Shown: in pieces, positions 17,686 through 25,936 of the stretch
Numbering within the stretch: position 1 is the stretch's first letter
Layout: each line of letters starts with the position of its first letter
Assembly: GCA_965652575.1 (NCBI GenBank)
Contig: CBFGWQ010000017.1
Coordinates: 1-35,838 of the forward strand
DNA length: 35,838 bases
Reading direction: 5' to 3'
Source: Arenibacter sp965652575
Lineage (GTDB): Bacteria; Bacteroidota; Bacteroidia; Flavobacteriales; Flavobacteriaceae
Program-made: the position numbers and the translations under genes
The notes under the pieces: generated by a model
The model's input: only the letters and a program-made list of their open reading frames with translations
Database searches by the model: none
What the model was told of the DNA's origin: nothing

Positions 17686-18094
17686 ACATATAAAATAGAG
17701 GCTGTTTTTATGAAGGTGAAAAAATATTGCGCCCGTTATTATGGAATTACAATTTCGGTAGTACTCTTATTGGCATATTGAAAATGTTGGGTTTGGGGGT
17801 CGTACCTATGTGTGGGGCTGTCTGCTGTAATTCCCCTTAAAAAAACAATGGAAGCCCTGTTGTTCCTTATTAAATAGCTGTTATTATGGATTATTATGAT
17901 TTAGATCCTTAAGTGAATCCGTATATGGCAAGCCACATTTATAATGAAGTCAACACCTTTCAAAGTTCCATATCCCATATAGTTATAGGGACCATATTTC
18001 TTGGGCCGTACCGATTATACCCACTTTTGTTTTTTTTGTACTTACCTATGATTTGCACTTTTTTAGAGGGTAGAATTAATGATTCCGCAATAAA
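17686..18094. other. Non-coding spacer in the narK-nirB divergent region
   Basis: About 410 bp between the two hexamer clusters. It is AT-rich with many short stops. A possible plus-strand reading frame beginning near 17913 has no recognisable motif, no sensible start context, and runs into the nirB promoter sites. I see no RNA gene or strong hairpin. The length is more than two divergent promoters need and remains unexplained. Confidence 0.5.
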
Positions 18095-18151
18095 ACTACG
18101 TATTTATTTTTATAATTTTACTTATATATTACGTAATAATACGTAATATTG
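18095..18151 (+). promoter_or_regulatory. nirB: nirB promoter with TACKTA array
   Basis: TACGTA at 18097-18102, TACTTA at 18119-18124, and TACGTA at 18130-18135 and 18140-18145. The last three start 11 and 10 bp apart. The final one overlaps by two bases a -7-like TAATATTG (18144-18151), the same geometry as at narK. ACTACGTATTTAT (18095-18107) is, in reverse complement, identical over 13 bases to the site upstream of the nitrate reductase (13872-13884). TACTTAT here also fits the NarL heptamer TACYYMT. Confidence 0.6.
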
Positions 18152-18170
18152 TTGCATAATATTTAATTAT

Positions 18171-20693
18171 ATGCGTATGAAGACCGTAATTGTTGTTGGA
18201 AATGGAATGGTGGGGTACAAATTCTGTGAGAAGTTTGTATCCAAAGTAGGCCAGGATTCCTTTAAACTGGTTGTTTTCGGGGAGGAGCCTAGAGTGGCCT
18301 ATGACAGGGTGCATTTAAGTAGTTTTTTCGAAAATGGCGATGCCGAACGTTTATCCATGGCTCCCCGGGCATGGTACCAAGAAAATAATATTGAACTCCA
18401 TACCGATGAGAGGGTAACGGACATCCATAGAAATTCCAAAACGATCACCACGCTTAGCGAGAAGACCTATAATTATGATTATCTGGTATTGGCCACCGGT
18501 TCCAGTCCCTTTGTGCCACAAATGAATGGAGTGGAAAAGGACGGAGTATTTGTATATAGGACCATAGCGGATTTAGAGGATATTTTGTCCTATGCGGACA
18601 AAATACGGAAGACCGTTAAAAGACCAAAAGCGGCCATATTGGGAGGGGGATTATTAGGTCTTGAGGCGGCCAAAGCGGTTATGGATATGGGAATGGAGCC
18701 GCACGTGGTAGAATTTGCACCTAAATTAATGCCCAGACAGTTGGATACCCGCAGCAGCAAGGTGCTCCAGGTGAAATTGGAATCTATGGGAATCCATATC
18801 CATTTGAGCAAGGCCACAAATCAGATTTTGGGAAACGGTCATGTAATAGGGATGGAATTTGGGGAGGACGATATATTAAATGTGGACATGTTGGTCATTT
18901 CGGCAGGAATAAGGCCCAGGGATGAACTAGGGAAGAGCTGTGGCCTTAAAATAGGCACTAGGGGAGGCATAGTGGTGGATAATACAATGAGGACTTCGGA
19001 TCCCAATATCTTCGCTATCGGTGAAATAGCCCTTTACAACCAAATGATCTATGGTCTGGTAGCCCCTGGATATGAAATGGCAGGGGTAGCCGTGGATCAA
19101 ATTCTAGGTATGGAGCATACTGTCATGGCAGCGGAAATAGATATGTCCACCAAGCTTAAGCTCATAGGCGTGGATGTAGCTAGTTTTGGAACCCCCTTTA
19201 TGCCGGCCGAAAAAGGGCACTCCATTATTTTTGAGAATAAAACGGAGAGTCTTTATAAAAGGATCAATGTAAGCCATGATGGTAAAAAGCTTCTGGGGGG
19301 GATCTTAGTGGGGGATGCAAAGGATTATAATATGCTCCTGCAGATGTACCTCAATGAAATGCCCTTGCCCAAAAACCCTGAAAATCTTATTTTGGGAAGT
19401 CGCGGTGGAGGGGATGTGTCATTCGGTAGTGCCATGGACCTACCGGATACGGCCGTGATTTGTTCCTGTGAAGCGGTTACCAAAGGGCAAATATGCTGCT
19501 CCGTAAAAGATGATGGTAACGAAAGCGTAAAGGCAATTTCCAAAGCCACCAAGGCAACCACAGGCTGTGGCGGATGCAAGTCCATGGTAGACGATTTGGT
19601 AAAGGAAACGCTTAAATCCCTCGGAAAAGTAGTTAAGGAGTCCGTTTGCGAACATTTCGATTATTCCAGACAGGAATTGTACGATATTGTAAAACTTAAA
19701 AAATTCGAGGACTACGATTCCCTGTTGGACGGGATTGGAAAAGGACATGGGTGTGAGGTCTGTAAACCTGCAGTGGCCTCCATTTTCGCCAGTATCTACA
19801 ATGAGACCGCCAATAGGCAGGCAACCATTCAGGATACCAACGATCGGTATTTGGCCAACATTCAAAGGAACGGCACCTATTCGGTAGTCCCCAGGGTGGC
19901 GGCCGGTGAAATTACCCCAAAACAGCTTTTGGCCATTGGTAGAATAGCACAGAAATACGATTTGTATACCAAAATTACGGGCGGTCAACGTATAGATATG
20001 TTCGGGGCACAATTACACGAATTACCTCTTATATGGGAGGAATTGATAGCAGAGGGTTTTGAAACGGGACAGGCCTACGGTAAATCGCTACGAACCGTCA
20101 AAAGTTGTGTAGGATCTACATGGTGTAGATATGGAATGGATGAAAGTGTCACTTTTGCCATCGATATAGAGAACCGTTATAAAGGGATACGTTCGCCACA
20201 TAAAATAAAGGGCGGGGTTTCCGGATGTATCAGGGAATGTGCCGAGGCCAGAAATAAGGATTTCGGCTTTATAGCCGTTGAAGGAGGGTGGAATGTTTAT
20301 ATATGTGGAAATGGCGGGGCCAATCCACAGCATGCACAATTGCTGGCAGAAAAGGTAGACAGGATAACGGCTACCAAATATGTGGACCGATTTTTAATGT
20401 ATTATATACAGACCGCTCCCCCCCTGACCCGGACAGCCGCCTGGTTGGATAAACTAGACGGAGGTATAGACTATGTGAAGGAGGTTGTTATAAACGATTG
20501 TTTGGGTATCGCAGATCAGTTGGACACTGAAATGCAATATTTGGTGGACACCTATAAATGTGAATGGAAAGAGGCTGTTGAAAATCCGGAAATAAGGGCA
20601 AGGTATACCCATTTTGTGAATGCCGAAGAAGCCGATGACAACATAGAATTTGTTTCCCTAAGGGAACAAAAAATGCCCAAGGCATGGGTTTAA
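18171..20693 (+). CDS. nirB: Assimilatory nitrite reductase [NAD(P)H] large subunit NirB
   Basis: An 840-residue cytoplasmic sirohaem enzyme that reduces nitrite to ammonium with NAD(P)H. In order: FAD Rossmann motif (MKTVIVVGNGMVGYKF, residue 3 on), NAD(P) motif (AAILGGGLLGLEAAKAV, about 155), a BFD-like [2Fe-2S] domain (CSCE at about 431, CGGC at about 465), a second BFD-like segment (VCEHF to HGCEVCKP, to about 530), and a ferredoxin-like plus sirohaem domain. The [4Fe-4S]-sirohaem cysteines are C646, C652 (CVGSTWC) and C686, C690 (CIREC). All cofactor residues are present, so it should be active. The ATG at 18177 is an equally good start and removes two residues. It heads a plus-strand operon with nirD, a DUF4202 gene and a sensor kinase gene. 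Its promoter carries the TACKTA array. Confidence 0.96.
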   Translation: MRMKTVIVVGNGMVGYKFCEKFVSKVGQDSFKLVVFGEEPRVAYDRVHLSSFFENGDAERLSMAPRAWYQENNIELHTDERVTDIHRNSKTITTLSEKTYNYDYLVLATGSSPFVPQMNGVEKDGVFVYRTIADLEDILSYADKIRKTVKRPKAAILGGGLLGLEAAKAVMDMGMEPHVVEFAPKLMPRQLDTRSSKVLQVKLESMGIHIHLSKATNQILGNGHVIGMEFGEDDILNVDMLVISAGIRPRDELGKSCGLKIGTRGGIVVDNTMRTSDPNIFAIGEIALYNQMIYGLVAPGYEMAGVAVDQILGMEHTVMAAEIDMSTKLKLIGVDVASFGTPFMPAEKGHSIIFENKTESLYKRINVSHDGKKLLGGILVGDAKDYNMLLQMYLNEMPLPKNPENLILGSRGGGDVSFGSAMDLPDTAVICSCEAVTKGQICCSVKDDGNESVKAISKATKATTGCGGCKSMVDDLVKETLKSLGKVVKESVCEHFDYSRQELYDIVKLKKFEDYDSLLDGIGKGHGCEVCKPAVASIFASIYNETANRQATIQDTNDRYLANIQRNGTYSVVPRVAAGEITPKQLLAIGRIAQKYDLYTKITGGQRIDMFGAQLHELPLIWEELIAEGFETGQAYGKSLRTVKSCVGSTWCRYGMDESVTFAIDIENRYKGIRSPHKIKGGVSGCIRECAEARNKDFGFIAVEGGWNVYICGNGGANPQHAQLLAEKVDRITATKYVDRFLMYYIQTAPPLTRTAAWLDKLDGGIDYVKEVVINDCLGIADQLDTEMQYLVDTYKCEWKEAVENPEIRARYTHFVNAEEADDNIEFVSLREQKMPKAWV

Positions 20694-20788
20694 CAATTAA
20701 GCCCCAACCATGAAGTGATTTAAACTTTCATATCAAAATATCTTAAATAACAGATAGAACAATATTGCGACCTTAAAAATATAAACAG

Positions 20789-21166
20789 ATGATATCAATT
20801 TTAAACACTTACGAGGCGGTACAACCTGAAAAAGTGGTGCTTTGGTTTAAGGCGGCCCCTGTAGCAAAATTTCCAAAAAATGGTGGTGCCTGTGTAAAAT
20901 ATAAGGAAATGCAAATTGCAGTTTTCAATTTTGCCAGGGAAGGGACATGGTATGCCTGCCAGAACCTATGCCCCCATAAAATGGAAATGGTACTTTCCAG
21001 AGGAATAATAGGAGAAGAGCAGGGCGAACCCAAGGTGGCTTGTCCACTGCACAAAAACTCCTTTTCCTTAAAAACAGGAAAGCACCTCAATGGGGACTTG
21101 AACCGTATAGCCACTTATCCGGTTAAAATAGAGGGCGACTTTGTTTATATTGGTTTTTCTGAATAG
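20789..21166 (+). CDS. nirD: Nitrite reductase small subunit NirD (Rieske-type)
   Basis: 125 residues, one Rieske-type [2Fe-2S] domain, the small subunit of NAD(P)H nitrite reductase. Ligands C61 and H63 (NLCPHKME) and C85 and H88 (ACPLHKNSF) are all present, so a cluster can be bound; some NirD proteins have lost these residues. It follows nirB by 95 bp on the same strand and precedes the DUF4202 gene by 24 bp. No independent promoter is obvious in the nirB-nirD gap. Length and order are typical. Confidence 0.94.
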   Translation: MISILNTYEAVQPEKVVLWFKAAPVAKFPKNGGACVKYKEMQIAVFNFAREGTWYACQNLCPHKMEMVLSRGIIGEEQGEPKVACPLHKNSFSLKTGKHLNGDLNRIATYPVKIEGDFVYIGFSE

Positions 21167-21190
21167 CTTTGAAAAAAACCTAAGCGAATT

Positions 21191-21778
21191 ATGGCCTCAG
21201 AGAAATTAAAAAATGCCTTCCGCCTATTTGACGGGGCAAATGCCAAGGACCCCAATGTGGAGATTTGGCAGGGAAAGGAGTATCCCAAGGAGTTGTTGTA
21301 TGCCATGAGAATGACCGAAAAATTACAAACCTTTTACCCTGAAGCTCCGGAATCCCTGCAGTTAACGGCCAGATGCCAACATATCCGTAGGTGGGAAATT
21401 CCCAGGGAATCCTACGAAATGAACAGGACGGGCTATTTAAAATGGAGGCAGGACCTTAAAAAATTTCATGCCATAAAAGCGGGCGACATTCTAAGGGAAG
21501 TGGGCTATGATGAGGAAATGATAGCTATGGTAGCCTTTTTATTGGAAAAGAAACAGCTTAAAAAAAATATAGAAACACAGACATTGGAAGATGTAATTTG
21601 TCTAGTGTTTTTAGAATTCTATTTTGAGCCATTTTCACATAAATATCCCGAGGATAAATTAATCGATATCCTGCAAAAAACATGGCGGAAAATGTCCGAA
21701 AAAGGTCACGAAGCCGCTTTAAGACTACCCTTGTCCAAGAAATCCCTAGAGTTGATAGGCAAAGCGCTCAAGACCTAG
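21191..21778 (+). CDS. DUF4202 family protein
   Basis: 195 residues, all helical by composition, no signal peptide or membrane segment. It matches what I recall of the DUF4202 family: ARCQHIRRWEIPRESYEMN in the N-terminal half, GYLKWRQDLKKFHA, GDILREVGYDEEMI, and TLEDVICLVFLEFYF near the C-terminus. Conserved His, Arg, Asp and Glu residues suggest a ligand- or metal-binding helical bundle, but no activity is established to my knowledge. It sits 24 bp after nirD and 32 bp before the sensor kinase in the same operon, so its job is probably tied to nitrite reduction. Sirohaem-enzyme maturation or nitrogen-status sensing are open possibilities, both inferred only from context. Confidence 0.82.
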   Translation: MASEKLKNAFRLFDGANAKDPNVEIWQGKEYPKELLYAMRMTEKLQTFYPEAPESLQLTARCQHIRRWEIPRESYEMNRTGYLKWRQDLKKFHAIKAGDILREVGYDEEMIAMVAFLLEKKQLKKNIETQTLEDVICLVFLEFYFEPFSHKYPEDKLIDILQKTWRKMSEKGHEAALRLPLSKKSLELIGKALKT

Positions 21779-21810
21779 GGCCTAATTTTTGGGCAATACC
21801 ATTTTGGGAA

Positions 21811-23628
21811 ATGAACAACGACAAACATCTTGCACCCCTGGATACTACCACCTTTCAAAGGATCCGAAATTGGTATCTATTTGCATTGGCTACTATTGCA
21901 TTGAGTATCATTGTTGCCCAAATATTGATTCAGCATCATTTAAATTCCCAACTGGACGATTCAAAAGTAATCAACGTTGCGGGCAGACAAAGGGCCTATA
22001 GTCAAAAATTGACCAAGGAAGTATTGCTGTTAAAGGAATTGCCCGGTCCAAGGGAGAGAACCCGAACCTTTAATGAATTGAAGGAAACCTTAAATGTTTG
22101 GAAGGCATCACATCAAGCACTTCAACATGGTGATATGGCCTTGGGTATTTCAAAGATCGAGAATGAAGAAGTGCAGGTACTCTTTAAAAAAATAAACCCC
22201 CGTTACGATGCCATAGTAGGTGCCGTGGAAAATATTCTAACGGATTATAAGGAAACGGGAAAATCGATTCCCAACCCTTTGTACGTTGATATTCTTTTGA
22301 AAAATGAAGGTGATTTTTTGAATATAATGGATACCATCGTCAATAAATATGATGCTTTGAGCAAATCACATTTACAGAATTTAAAATTTAAGGAATACCT
22401 GTTATTGGCAATATCGCTTCTCATATTGATTTTGGAGATATTCTTCATCTTTAAACCCCTTTCCCTGCAAATAAGAAACACTATCAAGAATTTAATTGTC
22501 GCGCAGGGTAAATCGGACGAGAGTACCAAGGAAATTAAAAAACTTTTCAAAGAAAAGGAAAAATCGCTGCAGGAATTGCAGGAACTTAATTTTGTGATAG
22601 ACAATGCCGCCCTTTTCGCAAGTATCGGAAAAGATGGGAATGTTGTTTTTATTAGCAAAAAGTTCAATGAACTTTTAGGGCGTAAAGGTCAAGATATAAA
22701 TATGCCGTTATACGAAATATTGACAACGGACGAGGGGCAACAACAATACCTGGCGGAAGTATTAAAAAGCAATAGGAAAAATATAAGGACGGAAGAGATA
22801 AAGATCAAGACGGCCAAAGGGGAGTCGCTCTGGTTGGACATGTCCATTATACCAATGCACCAATCAAGCGCCCAACAGTCCACTCTAATATTGTGTTCCG
22901 ATATCACCGAACGTAAGCGTACAGAGATAAAAGTAGCACAGTTAACGCAGGCCAATTATGAAGAGACCATGAGGCAAAAGCAACTACAGGCCAGTCAGAT
23001 TGTGGAAGGTCAGGAGGAGGAACGTAAAAGAATTGCCAAAGATATCCACGATGGCATTGGACAAATGTTGACCGCCTTGAAGTTTAATATAGAATCGATA
23101 AATCTTAACAATAAGAAAAAAGCGGCCGAGAAAATAGAATTCATTAAAGGCCTTGCCAGCGATTTGATAAAAGGAGTACGTACAGCCACCTTTAATTTGA
23201 CCCCTCCGGAGCTTAGTGATCATGGAATATTTCCCGCACTGCTAAAAATGACCCTTGAACTCTCCAAGCTTACCGGAAAAAATATACTTTTTGAAAATAA
23301 GACCGGGGAGAACATTCGTTTCAATTCCTTGGCGGAGACCAATATTTATAGGGTGGTGCAGGAAGCGGTGAACAATGCCATCAAGTATGCCGAGGCCAAC
23401 TATATCCTGGTGTCCATTAATTCCAATGACCATATCCTAAGTGTAGTCATAGACGATGATGGCAAGGGCTTTGATGGTTCCATATCGGAAAAGGTACCCA
23501 AAAATACAAGTGAGGGGGGTATGGGACTTTTCTTTATGAAAGAGAGGATAAACTATATTAACGGACGTCTTTTTATTAATTCCGTGCCAGGCAAGGGTAC
23601 TAGGGTCACCATCAATTATAAATTTTAA
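21811..23628 (+). CDS. NarX-like membrane sensor histidine kinase (PilJ-type sensor, PAS, HisKA_3, HATPase)
   Basis: 605 residues from the ATG at 21811. An earlier in-frame ATG at 21682 is rejected because it would overlap the DUF4202 gene by about 97 bases and add a charged tail with no domain. Layout: membrane helix 1 (about 21-42); periplasmic region beginning DDSKVINVAGRQRAYSQKL (about 49-67), which resembles the PilJ/NarX P-box where nitrate binds; helix 2 (about 193-216); coiled-coil-like linker; PAS domain (about 258-368) ending ITERKR; HisKA_3 with phospho-acceptor H413 (AKDIHDGIGQM); and HATPase_c with the N box (QEAVNNAIKYAEA) and G boxes (DDDGKGFD, GGMGLFFMKERI). The likely partner is the NarL-type regulator at 13988-14659. 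I infer periplasmic nitrate or nitrite sensing. Confidence 0.88.
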   Translation: MNNDKHLAPLDTTTFQRIRNWYLFALATIALSIIVAQILIQHHLNSQLDDSKVINVAGRQRAYSQKLTKEVLLLKELPGPRERTRTFNELKETLNVWKASHQALQHGDMALGISKIENEEVQVLFKKINPRYDAIVGAVENILTDYKETGKSIPNPLYVDILLKNEGDFLNIMDTIVNKYDALSKSHLQNLKFKEYLLLAISLLILILEIFFIFKPLSLQIRNTIKNLIVAQGKSDESTKEIKKLFKEKEKSLQELQELNFVIDNAALFASIGKDGNVVFISKKFNELLGRKGQDINMPLYEILTTDEGQQQYLAEVLKSNRKNIRTEEIKIKTAKGESLWLDMSIIPMHQSSAQQSTLILCSDITERKRTEIKVAQLTQANYEETMRQKQLQASQIVEGQEEERKRIAKDIHDGIGQMLTALKFNIESINLNNKKKAAEKIEFIKGLASDLIKGVRTATFNLTPPELSDHGIFPALLKMTLELSKLTGKNILFENKTGENIRFNSLAETNIYRVVQEAVNNAIKYAEANYILVSINSNDHILSVVIDDDGKGFDGSISEKVPKNTSEGGMGLFFMKERINYINGRLFINSVPGKGTRVTINYKF

Positions 23629-23756
23629 ATAGATGAAACCGATATGTTTAAAATAATCCTTAAACACGCAGCAAAATGATTATTTAAAACAGCAAAGGTT
23701 ATATGTGACCATTGAAAAACCTGTCTGCCGAACCGGCTGGCAATAAATATAAACAC

Positions 23757-24131
23757 ATGAAAATAAGGATAAAAGGAAACTCTATACGCTATAGACTCAC
23801 CAAAACAGAAGTAGAAACCTTTTGTAAAGTGGGATTTTATGAGGAGCGGACAGAATTCAAGGACCACATTTTTAAATATGTACTGAGGAGCAAGGAAAAT
23901 ATTTCCCATTTGGGGGCCGATTTTGAAAACGGCACTATAACCATGTATTTACCGGAGCAGGATAAAAGGGAATGGGCCAATAGTGACCGTGTTGGTTTTC
24001 AACATTCGATTTCTATAGGCAAAGGCAAGGAACTCCACTTACTTTTGGAAAAAGATTTTGTATGTCTGGATGAAACCATGGAAGACCAATCCGATAATTA
24101 TCCCAATCCGTTGATGGGCAAAAAGGAATAG
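23757..24131 (+). CDS. Small conserved protein, probably DUF7009
   Basis: 124 residues from the ATG at 23757 (MKIRIKGNSIRYRLTKTEV). A TTG-initiated extension upstream is unconvincing. No signal peptide or membrane segment. It looks like a compact beta-rich protein with a conserved end (LLLEKDFVCLDETMEDQSD, then NYPNP). I believe this is the family called DUF7009 in Bacteroidota, from memory and not checked. The function is unknown. It lies 128 bp after the sensor kinase on the same strand, the last gene of the nitrite reductase arm. It may share the transcript, but the gap also leaves room for its own promoter. Confidence 0.65.
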   Translation: MKIRIKGNSIRYRLTKTEVETFCKVGFYEERTEFKDHIFKYVLRSKENISHLGADFENGTITMYLPEQDKREWANSDRVGFQHSISIGKGKELHLLLEKDFVCLDETMEDQSDNYPNPLMGKKE

Positions 24132-24156
24132 GTTATTGAAATCTACCTTGGGGCAA

Positions 24157-24172
24157 TCCCGATAGATCGGGA
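24157..24172. repeat. Short palindrome
   Basis: TCCCGAT-ag-ATCGGGA, a 7-bp perfect stem with a 2-nt centre, just after the DUF7009-like gene. Similar CCGATAGCTATCGG-type palindromes occur at 35626-35643. No T-tract follows on the plus strand, so it is not a convincing terminator. Confidence 0.4.
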
Positions 24173-24207
24173 CAAGAGGTATTGAAAGGAAATTCAAGTT
24201 TGATTTC

Positions 24208-24267
24208 GATGCAGGCCTCGGAACACCTACCTGTGGCAGGCAGGTTTAAATCTCGATTATCGAGAAA
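24208..24267. repeat. Dispersed intergenic repeat, copy 1
   Basis: A roughly 60-base unit that begins GATTTCGATGC, passes through CCTGTGGCAGGCAGG and ends AAATCTCGATTATCGAGAAA. A related unit in inverted orientation lies at 35201-35315 (AAATCTCAATTATCGAGAAA in reverse complement, plus GCAGGCAGG and GATTTCGACGC). Both are intergenic and near gene ends. Confidence 0.55.
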
Positions 24268-24300
24268 AAGTGAAGCGCCCGATCTTGGACCGGGCGCTTC
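24264..24300 (-). terminator. Rho-independent terminator of the SusCD-LamG operon
   Basis: GAAGCGCCCG (24272-24281) pairs perfectly with CGGGCGCTTC (24291-24300), a 10-bp GC-rich stem with a 9-nt loop. On the minus strand it is followed by ACTTTTTCTCG, a short T-tract. It lies 49 nt after the stop of the LamG lipoprotein gene, ending that operon. It also separates it from the converging nitrite reductase arm. Confidence 0.75.
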
Positions 24301-24349
24301 GATAAATAAAAGTGAACAAACTAACTAAACCACTGAACTATATAAAAAA

Positions 24350-25900
24350 TTAATCGTTCAAAAGTGCTGTAATCTCACCTGCGGAAAGTGCCTTGTTGTA
24401 TATTCTTAGGTCATCCATGAGTCCGGTCATCGCTGCCCTTCTGTCATCTCCCGCATTGTAGGCACCGGTGCCGTCTTCCCATATTGTGATAGGATAATCA
24501 TTGGCCACGTCATATAAGGGGCCTGCTACGGTATTCAAATCAAATGAGACGGGAATGGTAGAATTGCTAAATTCAACACCATCGATATAGACGGATAGTT
24601 CCCCATTTGTCCTATCAAATACCATGGTGGCCATATGCCATACATCATCTGACAATGCCGGAGCCTGTGGATTCATTTCTGCGGCCCTCCAATCCATTCT
24701 ATTGCCTCCCTTGGGATCATCCGCAATATTTACGATCCAACCGTGATCCGTTCCATTCCCTGGTGCATACTCATGACCATCATCGGTACACAACAACCAT
24801 CCGGGATTACCACCGCTCCCCCAATCTTTGTTGCCAATAATGGCTGGATCCGAATCCGTTCCGGCTAATTTTATCCAAAAATTAACACTAAAATTATTAG
24901 TGGCAGAAACCGATCTTAATAGTGGATGTAACGGTAATTGTGCATAGGCACCGGCATTAAACCTGGCCACCTGACCCCTGGTAGCATCATTTTCGAATGT
25001 AACTTCGGCAGTGGCAGTGGGACCCAATACGGCATCAAATTTATTTCCACTGATATCGGAAAGATCGTTATCAAAAGGAATATGGACCGCCAACTCTGTA
25101 CCACTACCGGTAACCGTGGTAAAGTTATAGGAACTATCATCGGTTATCCCAATAAATGGATTACCGGCTATATCCCTGACTACCCCAGACCCGAATTGAA
25201 CGTAATAATTTTTTCCAAAGGCCAATGGAGCCGGGTAACTCACCTTTATGACTTCTTCATTTATGGATACGCCCTCTCCCTCCGCATCTATGGTATGGAC
25301 GGCAGTGTCGGTATCCGCATCATAAACGATAAAACTACCGGCAGCTGTCTTTACGGCTTCGTTGAATGTCAATTCAAAGGCAAAAACAGAGGCTTCCGTA
25401 TCATCATTCATAGGAATCGTGGATACAAGTTCCGGAGCTACCAGATCTCCCGCATTTCCTCCAGTCTTAAAGGTCCATGCCTCATTATCGGGCATTCCAA
25501 AATATCGGTTTCCAACACTGTCAACAACAATGCCCTTATCCAGAACAACTTTATAATTTCTCCCCGATAAAAAATCCTGTGGGTTAATGGTCATCACCCT
25601 GTTCACATTACTTAAGGTTACGTTGGCATCATTAACGTCAAAGACTTGTTTGGCCTCCTCTACGTCCGTAGTAATGGTAATTTTACCCTGGCCTTTGTAA
25701 ACAATGTCGTCGAACGTAATCACTAGATTACTGTTAAGGGCAACACCATCTACACCCGAAACAGGATTATAACTAATCACATATGGATTGGTTATATCCA
25801 TGCCACTTTCAAGATTGTCATCATCACAGGACAGTAAAAATGTAAATAAAATAAGGAGTCCGGAGACAAAGGTGCTATACTTGAATTCTATATTTTTCAT
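24350..25900 (-). CDS. Surface lipoprotein with two Ig-like (Big_5) domains and a LamG/concanavalin-like domain
   Basis: 516 residues. A lipoprotein signal is clear: LLILFTFLLSC with lipid-modified C25, followed by DDDN, an acidic stretch of the kind that in Bacteroidota directs lipoproteins to the cell surface. Two bacterial Ig-like domains follow (about 33-150 and 153-265; both contain VISYNPVSG/LVSTIPMND starts and end WTFKT/YNFTT). A LamG_3-type jelly roll fills about 270-515 (LAVHIPFDNDLSDISGNKFD, NFSVNFWIKL, MDDLRIYNKALSAGEI). LamG domains bind or enclose glycans. No catalytic motif is visible, so a surface glycan-binding protein working with the SusC/SusD pair is likely. It is the third gene of that operon, 36 bp after the SusD gene. 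Confidence 0.85.
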   Translation of the reverse strand: MKNIEFKYSTFVSGLLILFTFLLSCDDDNLESGMDITNPYVISYNPVSGVDGVALNSNLVITFDDIVYKGQGKITITTDVEEAKQVFDVNDANVTLSNVNRVMTINPQDFLSGRNYKVVLDKGIVVDSVGNRYFGMPDNEAWTFKTGGNAGDLVAPELVSTIPMNDDTEASVFAFELTFNEAVKTAAGSFIVYDADTDTAVHTIDAEGEGVSINEEVIKVSYPAPLAFGKNYYVQFGSGVVRDIAGNPFIGITDDSSYNFTTVTGSGTELAVHIPFDNDLSDISGNKFDAVLGPTATAEVTFENDATRGQVARFNAGAYAQLPLHPLLRSVSATNNFSVNFWIKLAGTDSDPAIIGNKDWGSGGNPGWLLCTDDGHEYAPGNGTDHGWIVNIADDPKGGNRMDWRAAEMNPQAPALSDDVWHMATMVFDRTNGELSVYIDGVEFSNSTIPVSFDLNTVAGPLYDVANDYPITIWEDGTGAYNAGDDRRAAMTGLMDDLRIYNKALSAGEITALLND

Positions 25901-25936
25901 GATTTATTTTTTAAGGTTGCAATTATTGTTTAAAAA

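Noticed and set aside
17913..18146. 77-codon plus-strand open frame before nirB
   Set aside because: No motif or start signal, and it overlaps the nirB promoter hexamers.
21682..21810. Longer start for the sensor kinase
   Set aside because: It would overlap the DUF4202 gene by about 97 bases and add a charged segment with no domain; the ATG at 21811 gives a normal kinase N-terminus.
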